64,000 nucleotides of DNA from Anaerovirgula multivorans (GTDB taxonomy: Bacteria > Bacillota > Clostridia > Peptostreptococcales > Natronincolaceae). How positions within the stretch are numbered: the first letter of the stretch is position 1; each line of letters begins with the position of its first letter. The notes under the pieces were generated by a model, which saw only the letters and a list, made by a program, of their open reading frames with translations, did no database searches and was not told the origin of the DNA. The stretch lies in the NCBI RefSeq assembly GCF_900188145.1, contig NZ_FZOJ01000021.1:1-64000 (forward strand). The letters are read 5' to 3'. The position numbers were made by a program, and so were the translations under genes. This document shows positions 36,601-45,679 of this stretch, piece after piece.

Positions 36601-36696
36601 ATGGAGTTTGTTTAGAAAATTTTAAAAAGTTTGCAGGAAATCCCCTAGATGATATATAATATATACTACTTAGAATATACGAAGGAGTTATTAGGT

Positions 36697-37575
36697 ATGA
36701 ACAGCATACAATTGAAGTCTAGAGCCAAAATCAATCTGTCTCTTGACGTATTAGGAAAGCGACTCGACGGATATCATGAAGTGAAAATGATTATGCAGCA
36801 AATAGATCTTTATGATAACATTACCGTAGTGGAAAGAAGAGATAGAGAAACGATACAAATCTTGACTGAGTGTGAGTTTATTCCAAAGAACAATGGAAAT
36901 ATTGCCTACAGGGCAGCGGAACTAATTAGAAAACAATACAACATTTCCTGCGGACTAGACATTTATATTGAAAAGAATATTCCTGTAGCAGCAGGCTTAG
37001 CTGGTGGAAGCTCAAATGCTGCAGCTGTACTAACTGGATTAAATCAACTGTGGCAGTTAAAGCTTGCTCAGAAACAGCTAATGGAGCTAGGGGTAAGTAT
37101 TGGAGCAGATATACCCTTTTGCATTATGGGAAGTGCTGCCATTGCTGAGGGTATCGGAGAAAAACTGACAGCGGTTGATGGTTTAAAAAATGTATGGATG
37201 GTGTTGGCGAAGCCCGCTATTTCTGTTTCAACAGCAGAAGTATATAGTCGTTTAGATTTGTCTAAAATAGAAAATAGACCCGATACATTAAAACTACTAA
37301 AGGCTATAAAGGAAAGAGATTTGTATACATTATCCAAAAACATGGCAAATGTGCTGGAGACCGTGACGGAAAGGAAACATCCAATCATTAAAGATTTAAA
37401 GAAGAAAATGATAGAATACCAAGCTCTAGGTAGTATGATGTCCGGCAGTGGACCGACGGTATTTGGTATTTTCAAGAAATACGAAAAGGCCAAGGCTGCT
37501 TATGAAAATCTAAAAATAATTAATAGGCAAACCTACTTGGTACAAAGCTATAGTAAGGGGAATAATCATGAATAA
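36697..37575 (+). CDS. ispE: 4-diphosphocytidyl-2-C-methyl-D-erythritol kinase
   Basis: GHMP kinase of the non-mevalonate isoprenoid pathway. The ATG at 36697, 9 nt after GAAGGAG, gives 292 residues starting MNSIQLKSRAKINLSLDVLG. The ATP loop is PVAAGLAGGSSNAAA (about residue 95) and the C-terminal motif MMSGSGPTVFG (about 248). An upstream start at 36649 lacks a ribosome site. It overlaps the GntR gene by 8 nt. Confidence 0.95.
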   Translation: MNSIQLKSRAKINLSLDVLGKRLDGYHEVKMIMQQIDLYDNITVVERRDRETIQILTECEFIPKNNGNIAYRAAELIRKQYNISCGLDIYIEKNIPVAAGLAGGSSNAAAVLTGLNQLWQLKLAQKQLMELGVSIGADIPFCIMGSAAIAEGIGEKLTAVDGLKNVWMVLAKPAISVSTAEVYSRLDLSKIENRPDTLKLLKAIKERDLYTLSKNMANVLETVTERKHPIIKDLKKKMIEYQALGSMMSGSGPTVFGIFKKYEKAKAAYENLKIINRQTYLVQSYSKGNNHE

Positions 37576-38254
37576 TTTGGAAAAATTGAAAATTGAAAAT
37601 TATAAACCTTTAAGAGAAATTGTATTTCAATATTTACGAGAGGCTATTTTAGAGGGAAAACTAGAGCCTGGTAGAAGACTCATGGAAATTCAGTTGGCGG
37701 AGGAGCTGGGGGTAAGCAGAACTCCCGTGAGAGAAGCCATTAGAAAACTGGAGCTAGAGGGTCTAGTTATTATGGTGGCTAGAAAAGGAGCCTATGTAGC
37801 AGATGTTTCAGTAAAGGATATGATAGATGTGCTAGAGATTAGAGGAGCATTAGAGGGTTTAGCAGCATCTCTAGCAGCAGAACGTATGACAGATGATGAT
37901 ATAGAAGCATTAAAGGAGATCGCTAACGAATTTAAAAGATGTCATTTAGAAAAGAACATAGAGGGTATGGTTGAAAAGGACATAGAGTTTCACGAAAAGA
38001 TTTTTGTCTCCACCCGTAATGAAAAGCTTTATCAAATTTCCCTAAGCTTAAGGGAACAGGTATATCGTTTTAGAGTACGCTATATCTCAGAATATAACAA
38101 ATCTAAGGAATTGGTGGAGGAGCATGAAAGAATACTTCAAATGATAACAGAAAGAAATGAGGAAAAAGCTTATATCTATGGAATGGAACATATCAAAAAC
38201 CTCTCTAAACATATGATGCAGCAGGTAGCACCAACGGACAAAGCAAGATATTAA
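37568..38254 (+). CDS. GntR/FadR-family transcriptional regulator
   Basis: A 228-residue regulator with an N-terminal winged helix (about 10-75, including AEELGVSRTPVREAIRKLEL) and a C-terminal FCD all-helical ligand domain (about 80-215). Metal-coordinating positions are suggested by DIEFHEKIFV and the late MEHIKNLSKHM. It overlaps ispE and precedes a nucleotidyltransferase, an arrangement seen beside ispE in other Clostridia. The effector is unknown. Confidence 0.9.
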   Translation: MNNLEKLKIENYKPLREIVFQYLREAILEGKLEPGRRLMEIQLAEELGVSRTPVREAIRKLELEGLVIMVARKGAYVADVSVKDMIDVLEIRGALEGLAASLAAERMTDDDIEALKEIANEFKRCHLEKNIEGMVEKDIEFHEKIFVSTRNEKLYQISLSLREQVYRFRVRYISEYNKSKELVEEHERILQMITERNEEKAYIYGMEHIKNLSKHMMQQVAPTDKARY

Positions 38255-38282
38255 TGAATGAAAAGACTGAGGAGGCTGAAGC

Positions 38283-39017
38283 ATGAAGGCCATTATATTG
38301 GCAGGGGAAGGAAGAAAGGATAAAAATAGCTTTCTGCAAGACAAAGCAACCATCCCTATAAAGGGTATTCCCATGATTTCTTATGTTGTTAATTCCTTAA
38401 AAAACAGCAATTATATTGATTATTTATTTGTAGTGGGAAATCAACAAAGCCTCCAACCTATTATTGGCAAGGAGGTGGATTACATTCTGCAACAGCAATC
38501 CTCTATGATGGATAATCTAATGGAGGCATTGACCTATTTTAAAGAAGAAAAGCAAGTGCTGATTGCCACCTGTGATATCCCCTTAATTCATAGTGATGTA
38601 ATAGATCATTTTATAGAAGCTACTTCCCAAATAAAAGCAGATGTCTATTATCCTATTGTAGAAAAAAATTGCTGTACAAGCTATTACCCTGATGCAAAAA
38701 GAACTTATGTGGCTTTAAAGGAGGGGATCTTTACAGGAGGAAATATCATGCTGATGTCTCCCGCGGTCATGGAGAAAATCCAAGTGATAGCAGGAATGCT
38801 AATAAAATATCGAAAAAACCCCCTCCAAATGAGCCGGGTGTTAGGTGTAAGGTTTGTCATAAAGTTTTTAATGAAACAGTTAACTATAAAAGAATTAGAG
38901 GCCTACATAGAAAAACGATTTGGCATTAGGGCCAGAGCTATCATTAGTCAAGACCCAGAGATCGCCAATGATATAGATAAAATAGAAGATATAACTTTAT
39001 TAGAAAAGTATTTGTAG
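38283..39017 (+). CDS. Nucleotidyltransferase-fold protein (MobA/NTP_transf_3-like)
   Basis: A 244-residue protein beginning MKAIILAGEGRKDKN, a form of the LAGG nucleotide-binding start. It continues DKATIPIKGIPMISYVVNSL and the metal-binding TCDIPLI (about residue 97). GGAGG lies about 8 nt upstream. The cytidylyl, molybdenum-cofactor or sugar-nucleotide substrate cannot be told from sequence. It is probably co-transcribed with ispE and the GntR gene. Confidence 0.8.
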   Translation: MKAIILAGEGRKDKNSFLQDKATIPIKGIPMISYVVNSLKNSNYIDYLFVVGNQQSLQPIIGKEVDYILQQQSSMMDNLMEALTYFKEEKQVLIATCDIPLIHSDVIDHFIEATSQIKADVYYPIVEKNCCTSYYPDAKRTYVALKEGIFTGGNIMLMSPAVMEKIQVIAGMLIKYRKNPLQMSRVLGVRFVIKFLMKQLTIKELEAYIEKRFGIRARAIISQDPEIANDIDKIEDITLLEKYL

Positions 39018-39047
39018 AGCAGAGAAATTATTTCTCTGCTCTTTTTG
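39017..39047 (+). terminator. Terminator of the ispE operon
   Basis: GAGCAGAGAAA pairs with TTTCTCTGCTC around a 3-nt loop, followed by TTTTTG. Confidence 0.9.
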
Positions 39048-39164
39048 TACTCTGTATAAGCGATTGCCACAAAATCACAGATTTTGGACATCTGCTTGTA
39101 TAGAACTTTCCAAAAATGCAAACATTATAATAGTAAGTCATGAAATGGAAAAGGGTGAAGAAAA

Positions 39165-39377
39165 ATGCAAGCATTTATGATGAAGTTTAAAGAAATTTAT
39201 GATGGATATATGTTTGGTTTAGTTCTATTTGTTGGTGTGTTTTTATTATTACGAGATGTTCCCCTATTAAGAAAAAAGAAACTAATGAGAGATATGAAGA
39301 TAGCAAAGGCTTTAGGATACACTTATATCGTTGGCGGTATTGCATTATTTATTATAGCAAAGGTCTATAGAGGGTAG
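39165..39377 (+). CDS. Small membrane protein, CLC_0170-like
   Basis: A 70-residue protein with two hydrophobic segments (about 15-29 and 48-66) separated by a basic loop LLRKKKLMRDMK. It resembles the CLC_0170 family of short Clostridium proteins from memory. It lies 11 bp upstream of gerA and is likely the first gene of the germinant-receptor transcript, suggesting a spore-membrane role. AAAGGGTGAAG precedes the ATG. Confidence 0.7.
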   Translation: MQAFMMKFKEIYDGYMFGLVLFVGVFLLLRDVPLLRKKKLMRDMKIAKALGYTYIVGGIALFIIAKVYRG

Positions 39378-39388
39378 GAGGCATTCAT

Positions 39389-40972
39389 ATGGGATTTTGG
39401 GAAAAATTATTTGGTAAAAAAGACAAAACAGCAAAAATAGAAAATGTAAAATCTAATAGAAGCTTAGAAAAAAATCTCAAAATCATTAAAGAGGATTTTC
39501 TCAAGGATTGTGATGACATCGTCTATAGGGAAATAGAGCTAGGTAAAGAGGGGAACTATAAGGCGGCCACCATTCATGTGGATGGGATGGCGGATAAGAA
39601 GCTTGTAAATGAATTTGCCTTAAACAATCTAATGCTGCTGGCTCGACACATAGATCCAGAGCCAAATGTGTTAAAAAATGGGCTGTATGATCTAATAAAA
39701 AAACAAAATATAGCGGTAACAGAACTAAAGGAAGTAGAAACCATCGATGAGGCTGTGCTGAATATTTTAAGTGGTGAGACGGTTCTTTTATTAGACAACT
39801 ACGAAAAAATCATCATCATAGCCTCCAAAGGATGGCCTGCCCGTACTCCTCAAGAACCAGAAACAGAGGCAGTCATCCGGGGGCCTAGAGATGGTTTGGT
39901 AGAAACGCTCCGAATGAACACCACCCTAATTCGTCGTAGAATAAGGGATCATCGGTTAAAGGTAAAAAACTATCAGGTAGGAGTAAGGTCCAAGACGGAC
40001 GTGTCCGTCATGTACATGGAGGATATCGTTAACAAAAAGGTTTTACAGGAATTAGACAAAAGATTAAATGCCATTGATATCGATGCTATTTTAGACAGTG
40101 CTCAGGTAGAGGAACTGATTGAGGACAAATGGATTTCTATTTTCCCTCAGGTACAAAACACAGAAAGACCTGATGTTGCCGCTTCAGCCATTTATCATGG
40201 AAGAATTGCAATCGTAGTAGACAATAGTCCCTTCACCCTAATCGTACCCTCCACCATTAATGCCATGATGCAGTCGGCGGAGGACTACTATGAAAGATGG
40301 CAAATTGCTTCAGTTATTAGGCTTCTGAGATATTTTTGTCTCCTTATCGCTCTTTTTGCCCCAGCTCTTTATGTGGCCATTACCTCCTTTCATCCCCAGA
40401 TGATCCCTACGGACTTGGCACTGGCTTTAGCGGCAACTCGGAGAGGAGTACCCTTTCCCGCCATTGTAGAGGCGTTGATTATGGAGGTTACCATTGAAAT
40501 TCTTCGAGAGGCAAGTATCCGCTTGCCGGGGGCTATTGGCTCCACCATAGGTATCGTTGGAGGTTTGGTTATTGGCCAGGCAGCGGTGGAGGCAGGAATC
40601 GTAGGACCCTTGATGGTTATTGTAGTGGCCATTACCGCCATAGCTAGCTTTGCTATCCCCAGCTACAATGCTGCTATCTCTATTAGGATGCTGCGTTTTG
40701 CTATCCTATTTTCTGCAGCCGCTTTTGGGCTCTATGGTATTATGCTGGTATCCTTATTGATATTGATTCACCTTTGCGGGCTTAAAAGCTTTGGGATGCC
40801 TTATTTATCACCCTTTATTACATTTGTTAGGGATAGCTCTGATCTAAAGGATACGATGATAAGAGCACCACAGCCTGCTATGAACAACAGAGATGTCAAT
40901 GCTCCCAAGAACCAAAAGAATCGCCTGGATGATAAAAGAGAAGAAACCTTTGATATAGAGGAGCAGGAATAG
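39389..40972 (+). CDS. gerA: GerA-family germinant receptor A subunit
   Basis: A 527-residue spore inner-membrane protein. The N-terminal soluble domain (about 20-290) contains the family text RGPRDGLVETLRMNTTLIRR and VMYMEDIVN. Several membrane helices follow (about 310-470), including REASIRLPGAIGSTIGIVGG. With B and C subunits it senses small-molecule germinants. It starts the A-C-B-B order seen here. The germinant is unknown. Confidence 0.93.
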   Translation: MGFWEKLFGKKDKTAKIENVKSNRSLEKNLKIIKEDFLKDCDDIVYREIELGKEGNYKAATIHVDGMADKKLVNEFALNNLMLLARHIDPEPNVLKNGLYDLIKKQNIAVTELKEVETIDEAVLNILSGETVLLLDNYEKIIIIASKGWPARTPQEPETEAVIRGPRDGLVETLRMNTTLIRRRIRDHRLKVKNYQVGVRSKTDVSVMYMEDIVNKKVLQELDKRLNAIDIDAILDSAQVEELIEDKWISIFPQVQNTERPDVAASAIYHGRIAIVVDNSPFTLIVPSTINAMMQSAEDYYERWQIASVIRLLRYFCLLIALFAPALYVAITSFHPQMIPTDLALALAATRRGVPFPAIVEALIMEVTIEILREASIRLPGAIGSTIGIVGGLVIGQAAVEAGIVGPLMVIVVAITAIASFAIPSYNAAISIRMLRFAILFSAAAFGLYGIMLVSLLILIHLCGLKSFGMPYLSPFITFVRDSSDLKDTMIRAPQPAMNNRDVNAPKNQKNRLDDKREETFDIEEQE

Positions 40973-40988
40973 AAGGCTATAACACTAG

Positions 40989-41085
40989 ACTTTAATTTTA
41001 ATACACACGTGTCTACGGTTTCGCTCATGGCTAAAAGGCATAGCCATGGACTGCAAATGTAGCCCCTTAGTGTATTAAAATTAAG
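40989..41085 (+). repeat. Structured intergenic repeat, copy 1
   Basis: A 97-bp element bounded by inverted ends TTAATTTTAATACAC/GTGTATTAAAATTAA. It has the core GTCTACGGTTTCGC, the hairpin CATGGCTA/TAGCCATG and the second core GACTGCAAATGT. It sits between gerA and gerC. The same cores occur at 45468 and, inverted, at 53204. Confidence 0.75.
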
Positions 41086-41128
41086 ATTTATGAAGGTATA
41101 TGCAAAACACGTGTGGAGGGGAATAGAA

Positions 41129-42367
41129 GTGAATAAAAAAATAGCGTTACTACTTACAATAATCATAACGATATCCACCTTAACCGCCTGCTGGGATGCT
41201 ATAGAAATAGATGAACGAGCCTATGTAATGTCCCTGGGAGTAGATAAATATGAGCCACCTTCAGGGGAACCTACAGGGGAGGCTGGGGCACGAGAGGATG
41301 AAGAAGGTAACAACATCACCGCCGATGTTCCAGAGGAGACCTCTAGAAACAGATTTTCCTTTACCTATGTGGTTCCTAATGTGGAGTTTCTCGTTGGAGA
41401 ATCCGATATTCCTAATACTCTTTACAATTCTGTAGGAGAAAACCTCTATAGCGTCAGCCGTATATTGACCACTCGCTTGAACAAACAAGTATTTTTGGGG
41501 CACATGAAGGTTTTAGTGATCGGAGAAAGTGTTGCCAGGGATCCACAGCTATTACGGGAAATACTAGATGCTGTTGAAAGAGATCAGTTTATCAGTAGAA
41601 AGATTAATATAGCCATCGCCCCCGGTAGTGCAAAAAGCATACTGGAGGTGGAACCCCTGATTAATCCATTGACAGGTCAATTTATGGCAGAGCTATTTAA
41701 AAATAAGGATCGCTCTCCCCGTTCCGGTGGAGGAATGATGGGAGAGATCCTAGAGGATTTTCATCGATGGGGGAACACAGTGATTCCGAGGGTAATCCCT
41801 GGGGTAGCGGACATTAAAGTAGCAGGCTCTGCTGTCTTCAAAAACTATCAGATACAGGGATGGCTAGGGGAAGCGGAAACAAGAGCTGTAGAGATTTTAA
41901 GAGGTACCGCCCGACCAGGGGGACTTAGTGTTCGTTATGGAGAAGACCAACAGCCCCAAGAAAGGCATGGCCACGATTATCATATTGTTCCTGTAGACCT
42001 AATCTATCTTTCAAGAAAATTCTATCTTAATGAATCTGAAGATAATATCAGCATTACTATAGAGATAAAAACTGAAGGAGAAATAGAGCAATTTTATCTT
42101 GATACTAAGCATGATTTGTTGGAACCAGATATGATACGGGAAATTGAGGATAAAATTTGTACGGAGCTAAGGGATCAATTAGAGGAAACCATAGAAAAGC
42201 TGCAAAAAGAATTTGAGGTGGATGTGATTGGTATAGATTATTACCTCAGCAGATTTCATCCAAAGCTTTGGGAAGAGGTGAAAGAGGAGTGGGGGGAGAT
42301 TTTCCCCACCATAGATATAGCAGTAGAGGTAGATACAAAAATACGCCGTATAGGCTTGACAAGGTAA
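41129..42367 (+). CDS. gerC: Ger(x)C-family germinant receptor lipoprotein
   Basis: A 412-residue lipoprotein of the spore inner membrane. The GTG start at 41129 follows GGAGGGG. The signal peptide ends in the lipobox TLTACW (Cys about residue 22), followed by WDAIEIDERAYVMSLGVDK, the usual GerC opening. A 25-residue Glu/Gly-rich insertion (about 40-70) is longer than typical. It lies downstream of gerA, with a structured repeat between them. Confidence 0.92.
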   Translation: MNKKIALLLTIIITISTLTACWDAIEIDERAYVMSLGVDKYEPPSGEPTGEAGAREDEEGNNITADVPEETSRNRFSFTYVVPNVEFLVGESDIPNTLYNSVGENLYSVSRILTTRLNKQVFLGHMKVLVIGESVARDPQLLREILDAVERDQFISRKINIAIAPGSAKSILEVEPLINPLTGQFMAELFKNKDRSPRSGGGMMGEILEDFHRWGNTVIPRVIPGVADIKVAGSAVFKNYQIQGWLGEAETRAVEILRGTARPGGLSVRYGEDQQPQERHGHDYHIVPVDLIYLSRKFYLNESEDNISITIEIKTEGEIEQFYLDTKHDLLEPDMIREIEDKICTELRDQLEETIEKLQKEFEVDVIGIDYYLSRFHPKLWEEVKEEWGEIFPTIDIAVEVDTKIRRIGLTR

Positions 42368-42391
42368 ACGCAGGGTAGGAGGAAAGGCATT

Positions 42392-43501
42392 ATGTTTTTA
42401 AACAATGACAAAATATCCATTTCTCAGATGATTCATATCGTTATCCTAAACATGGTAGGGGTGGGAATTTTAAACCTACCAAGAGGATTAGTGGAGGAAG
42501 GAAGAACCGATGGTTGGATGATCCTCGTACTAGGAGGCCTGATCGTTATTGGATTCTCCACCCTACACGGTTATATTATAAAAAGCTTTCCAGGAAGGAG
42601 TTATTTTGAGATTGTCTCCTTAACCTTAACAAAGCCTGTAGCCTATTTTGCAGCGACATATTTTTTTGCCTACTTCATGGGGATCACAGCCCTGGTCACC
42701 CGAGTTTTTGTGGAGGTGCTAAAGACCTATACGTTGCCCCATACTCCGAAAGGAGTAATTATTTTAGGAATTTTACTTGCTGCTGTTTATCTGAATAGAA
42801 AGGGGATCGAGGTATTGGGTAGAATGGCGGAGCTGATAGGCGTGCCACTGGGGGTGGTGATATTCGCTTTGTTTGCAGCGTCTTGGACAGAAATAAAATT
42901 TGACAATCTTCTACCAATTTTTCAAACACCCTTTATGGATATCCTTCGGGGGCTGCCCTTTGTATTCTTTAGCTTTTTGGGCTTCGAGGTTATTTTGGTT
43001 TTTGGGATGTTTCTCAGTCAACCGAAAAAATTAGCCAAAGCAGGCGCCGTAGCCGTCTCAATTGTACTCATGCTGTATATACTGATCAACATCTCGGTTT
43101 TAGGAAGTCTTGGGGAGCAGCAGGTACAACAGCTTATTTGGCCCTTATTATCTACCTTTGAAACAATAGAACTGCCAGGAGCCTTTATTGAAAATGTTGG
43201 AGTTATTGTCATGTCGGTATGGATTTTTGCAATATTTATGACGATTGCTCCCATGTATTTAGCGGGGAATCACATGATTACTCAGCTTCTTCACGGAAAA
43301 GAGCACAGCTATTTAGGTTTGCCACTGCTGCCTATCATTCTTTTTATCGCCCTATGGCCTGATAGCGTAACAGATACCTATGAATATATGGGGACATTTA
43401 CTGACTATACTGGCTATGGCATCGTTATTATTCTTCCTCTGATCATTCTAGCATCTATAGTGATTAAGGAAAGAAACAAAAAAGGAACTAGTGGGATATA
43501 G
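42392..43501 (+). CDS. gerB: GerB-family spore germination permease, first copy
   Basis: A 369-residue, roughly 10-helix permease of the amino-acid/polyamine-type fold. It opens ISISQMIHIVILNMVGVGIL and contains KSFPGRSYFEIVSLTLTKP and FFSFLGFEVILVFGMFL. The B subunit is the likely germinant-binding membrane partner of GerA. It has the same length as the next gene and shares many blocks with it. Confidence 0.92.
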   Translation: MFLNNDKISISQMIHIVILNMVGVGILNLPRGLVEEGRTDGWMILVLGGLIVIGFSTLHGYIIKSFPGRSYFEIVSLTLTKPVAYFAATYFFAYFMGITALVTRVFVEVLKTYTLPHTPKGVIILGILLAAVYLNRKGIEVLGRMAELIGVPLGVVIFALFAASWTEIKFDNLLPIFQTPFMDILRGLPFVFFSFLGFEVILVFGMFLSQPKKLAKAGAVAVSIVLMLYILINISVLGSLGEQQVQQLIWPLLSTFETIELPGAFIENVGVIVMSVWIFAIFMTIAPMYLAGNHMITQLLHGKEHSYLGLPLLPIILFIALWPDSVTDTYEYMGTFTDYTGYGIVIILPLIILASIVIKERNKKGTSGI

Positions 43502-43534
43502 ATGCAAAAGTACCAATAGAAAAGGAGAAAAAAG

Positions 43535-44644
43535 ATGCTTCTCAATAACGATCGTATATCCATTCCTCAAATGACAAACATATTGATTTTAACCTTAATA
43601 GGGATTGGGATTCTCACTTTACCTCGAGAGTTAGCAGAGGTGGTAAAAACCGATGGTTGGATTGTGCTTATAGCTGGAGCTTTAATAACCATGGGAATTG
43701 CTTTCCTCCACGGGTATATTGTGAAATCCTTTCCCGGTAAAAGCTATTTTGAGATTATTGCTCTTACTTTAACAAAGCCTGTAGCCTATTTACTAACAAC
43801 TTTTTTTGCTATATATCTAATAGGAAGCAATGGCTTTCTCTTAAGGATTTTTGCTGAGGTAGTCAAGACCATACTACTTCGACGAACGCCTTTAGAGGCT
43901 ATTATCATTATCATGCTGGTTCCCATTGGATATTTAGTAAGGAAAGGGATTGAACCGATGGGGAGGCTAACCAACATTGTATTTCCCACTTCAGTAATAT
44001 TTGTGATTTTATTATTTGGGTTAACCTTAGGGGAGGCAGATTTTTCAAAGCTGAAGCCGGTTTTTCAGGCCTCTCCACAGCAGCTATTTGGAGCATTAGA
44101 TATTGTATTATTTAGCTTTTTAGGCTATGAAACCCTATTGGTTTTTGGTTCCTTTCTAAAAGAACCACAGAAAGCCACTCGAGTAGGACCTATTGCGGTA
44201 TTTGCTGTATTGATTTTTTATCTACTATTAAATATAGCTACCTTAGTAAATTTTGATATATATCAGATGCAGCATCTCATTTGGCCCACCCTAAGTATAT
44301 TTAAAACCATTGAATTTCCAGGGGCCTTCGTGGAAAATGTAGAGATTGTTGTTATGGCGGTATGGGTTTTTACTATTTTTATGACATTGGCTCCCTTTCA
44401 CTTGGCAACTACCATGTTAATAGAAGATATGATTATTGCAAAGGAACACAGCTACCTTGTTTTGCCAACACTACCCTTTGTTTATGCTGTTACTTTGTAT
44501 AGCAGCAGTATCGCTGATGTTTATTATGATTTAGGTGTTTTTACAGATTACACTGCTTATATTGCTATTATCGGAATGCCGGTTGCTATATTAATAGGAA
44601 GGGCTATCAGAAAACTATTGAAGAAGGATAAGGAAAACATGTAG
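43535..44644 (+). CDS. gerB: GerB-family spore germination permease, second copy
   Basis: A second 369-residue GerB paralogue, 33 bp downstream. It shares ISIPQMTNILILTLIGIGIL, KSFPGKSYFEIIALTLTKP and FFSFLGYETLLVFGSF-like blocks with the first copy, but differs throughout, so the duplication is not recent. Both appear intact. Two B subunits per A/C pair may widen the germinant range. Confidence 0.92.
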   Translation: MLLNNDRISIPQMTNILILTLIGIGILTLPRELAEVVKTDGWIVLIAGALITMGIAFLHGYIVKSFPGKSYFEIIALTLTKPVAYLLTTFFAIYLIGSNGFLLRIFAEVVKTILLRRTPLEAIIIIMLVPIGYLVRKGIEPMGRLTNIVFPTSVIFVILLFGLTLGEADFSKLKPVFQASPQQLFGALDIVLFSFLGYETLLVFGSFLKEPQKATRVGPIAVFAVLIFYLLLNIATLVNFDIYQMQHLIWPTLSIFKTIEFPGAFVENVEIVVMAVWVFTIFMTLAPFHLATTMLIEDMIIAKEHSYLVLPTLPFVYAVTLYSSSIADVYYDLGVFTDYTAYIAIIGMPVAILIGRAIRKLLKKDKENM

Positions 44645-44732
44645 GAAAGATAAAGGTAGCTCTGTATATTTTTTCCCCTATTTGTACATACTGATAATAG
44701 AACAATCAAATGGAGAATGAGGGGGAAATTAT

Positions 44733-45392
44733 ATGTATAAAAGAATTTCTATAGCTTTACTTAGCATAGCACTTATAGGTATGTTATTGATCCCTACTGA
44801 AGAAAGTAAAGGCTATGAGCTAGAAAGAAGAGGAGAAAACCTCATAAGATTTCATGTGCTTGCCAACAGTGATGACCCAGAGGATCAGCAGTTGAAGCTG
44901 AAGGTAAGGGATAAGATTATAGCAGCTATGGAGGATGAACTGGAAACCTCCAGTGGTATAGAAGAAACAAGAAATATTCTTGAAAAAAGCTTATTTACAA
45001 TAGAAGAGGCGGCAGAAAAAGAGATTATTGCCAATGGCAAAGACTATAAGGTATCGGCGTCATTAATAGAAGACACCTTCCCCACAAGACGCTACGGCGG
45101 CGTTGTATTTCCTGCTGGTAAATACGAAGCCCTAAAGGTAGTCATCGGAGAAGGAGAAGGACAGAATTGGTGGTGTGTCATGTTCCCGCCCCTATGTTTT
45201 GTAGATGTAAAAAATGGATTAACCGATGAAAGAACCCAACGGGAACTGAAGGCGGCTTTAACAGAGGAAGAATACACATTGATTTATTCATCCACTAATG
45301 ATGGTGAACTGCCTTTACAATTAAAATCAAAAATTGTAGAAGTTTTCAAAGCCTCTAAAAATCAGTTAAGTCGTTTGGCAGCATCCTTTTAG
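44733..45392 (+). CDS. spoIIR: Stage II sporulation protein R
   Basis: A 219-residue secreted signalling protein made in the forespore that triggers SpoIIGA-dependent pro-sigma-E processing. An N-terminal signal segment (about 5-22) is followed by the conserved RFHVLANSDDPEDQQLKLKV and, near residue 150, NWWCVMFPPLCFVDV. GAGGGGGAAA precedes the ATG. It lies after the ger operon in its own unit; sigma-F control is expected from the family but no promoter was confirmed. Confidence 0.94.
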   Translation: MYKRISIALLSIALIGMLLIPTEESKGYELERRGENLIRFHVLANSDDPEDQQLKLKVRDKIIAAMEDELETSSGIEETRNILEKSLFTIEEAAEKEIIANGKDYKVSASLIEDTFPTRRYGGVVFPAGKYEALKVVIGEGEGQNWWCVMFPPLCFVDVKNGLTDERTQRELKAALTEEEYTLIYSSTNDGELPLQLKSKIVEVFKASKNQLSRLAASF

Positions 45393-45408
45393 TAAATAGA
45401 ATATAGAA

Positions 45409-45452
45409 AAGCACTCAGCGGAGAAGATCATTTCTCCGCTTTATTAGTGCTT
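45409..45452 (+). terminator. Terminator of spoIIR
   Basis: AAGCACT pairs with AGTGCTT and inside it GCGGAGAA pairs with TTCTCCGC. A T-rich stretch follows. Confidence 0.75.
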
Positions 45453-45467
45453 ATATATATTTTATGC

Positions 45468-45560
45468 TTCAATTTTAATATCCACGATCTACGGTTTCGC
45501 CCTTGGCAAAAAAACGTAGCCAAGGACTGCAAATGTAATTCTTAGCATATTAAAATTTAT
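45468..45560 (+). repeat. Structured intergenic repeat, copy 2
   Basis: Same element as at 40989: AATTTTAATATCC end, core ATCTACGGTTTCGC, hairpin CCTTGGC/GCCAAGG (different bases, same pairing), core GACTGCAAATGT and the right end ATATTAAAATT. It lies between spoIIR and ddl. Confidence 0.7.
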
Positions 45561-45679
45561 AATAGATATAGAACTTTATACTTCAATTAATTTTTTGTTT
45601 CTTTTTGTTAAGAATTGAAAGTTGAATAATAGTTATTATAAGAGTAGAATATTAATTAGATATAAAGGAAGGTGAATTT

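Noticed and set aside
40989..41085. Repeat copy 1 as a c-di-GMP or other known riboswitch
   Set aside because: Known GEMM cores are absent and the element also sits in unrelated, inverted positions, favouring a mobile repeat.
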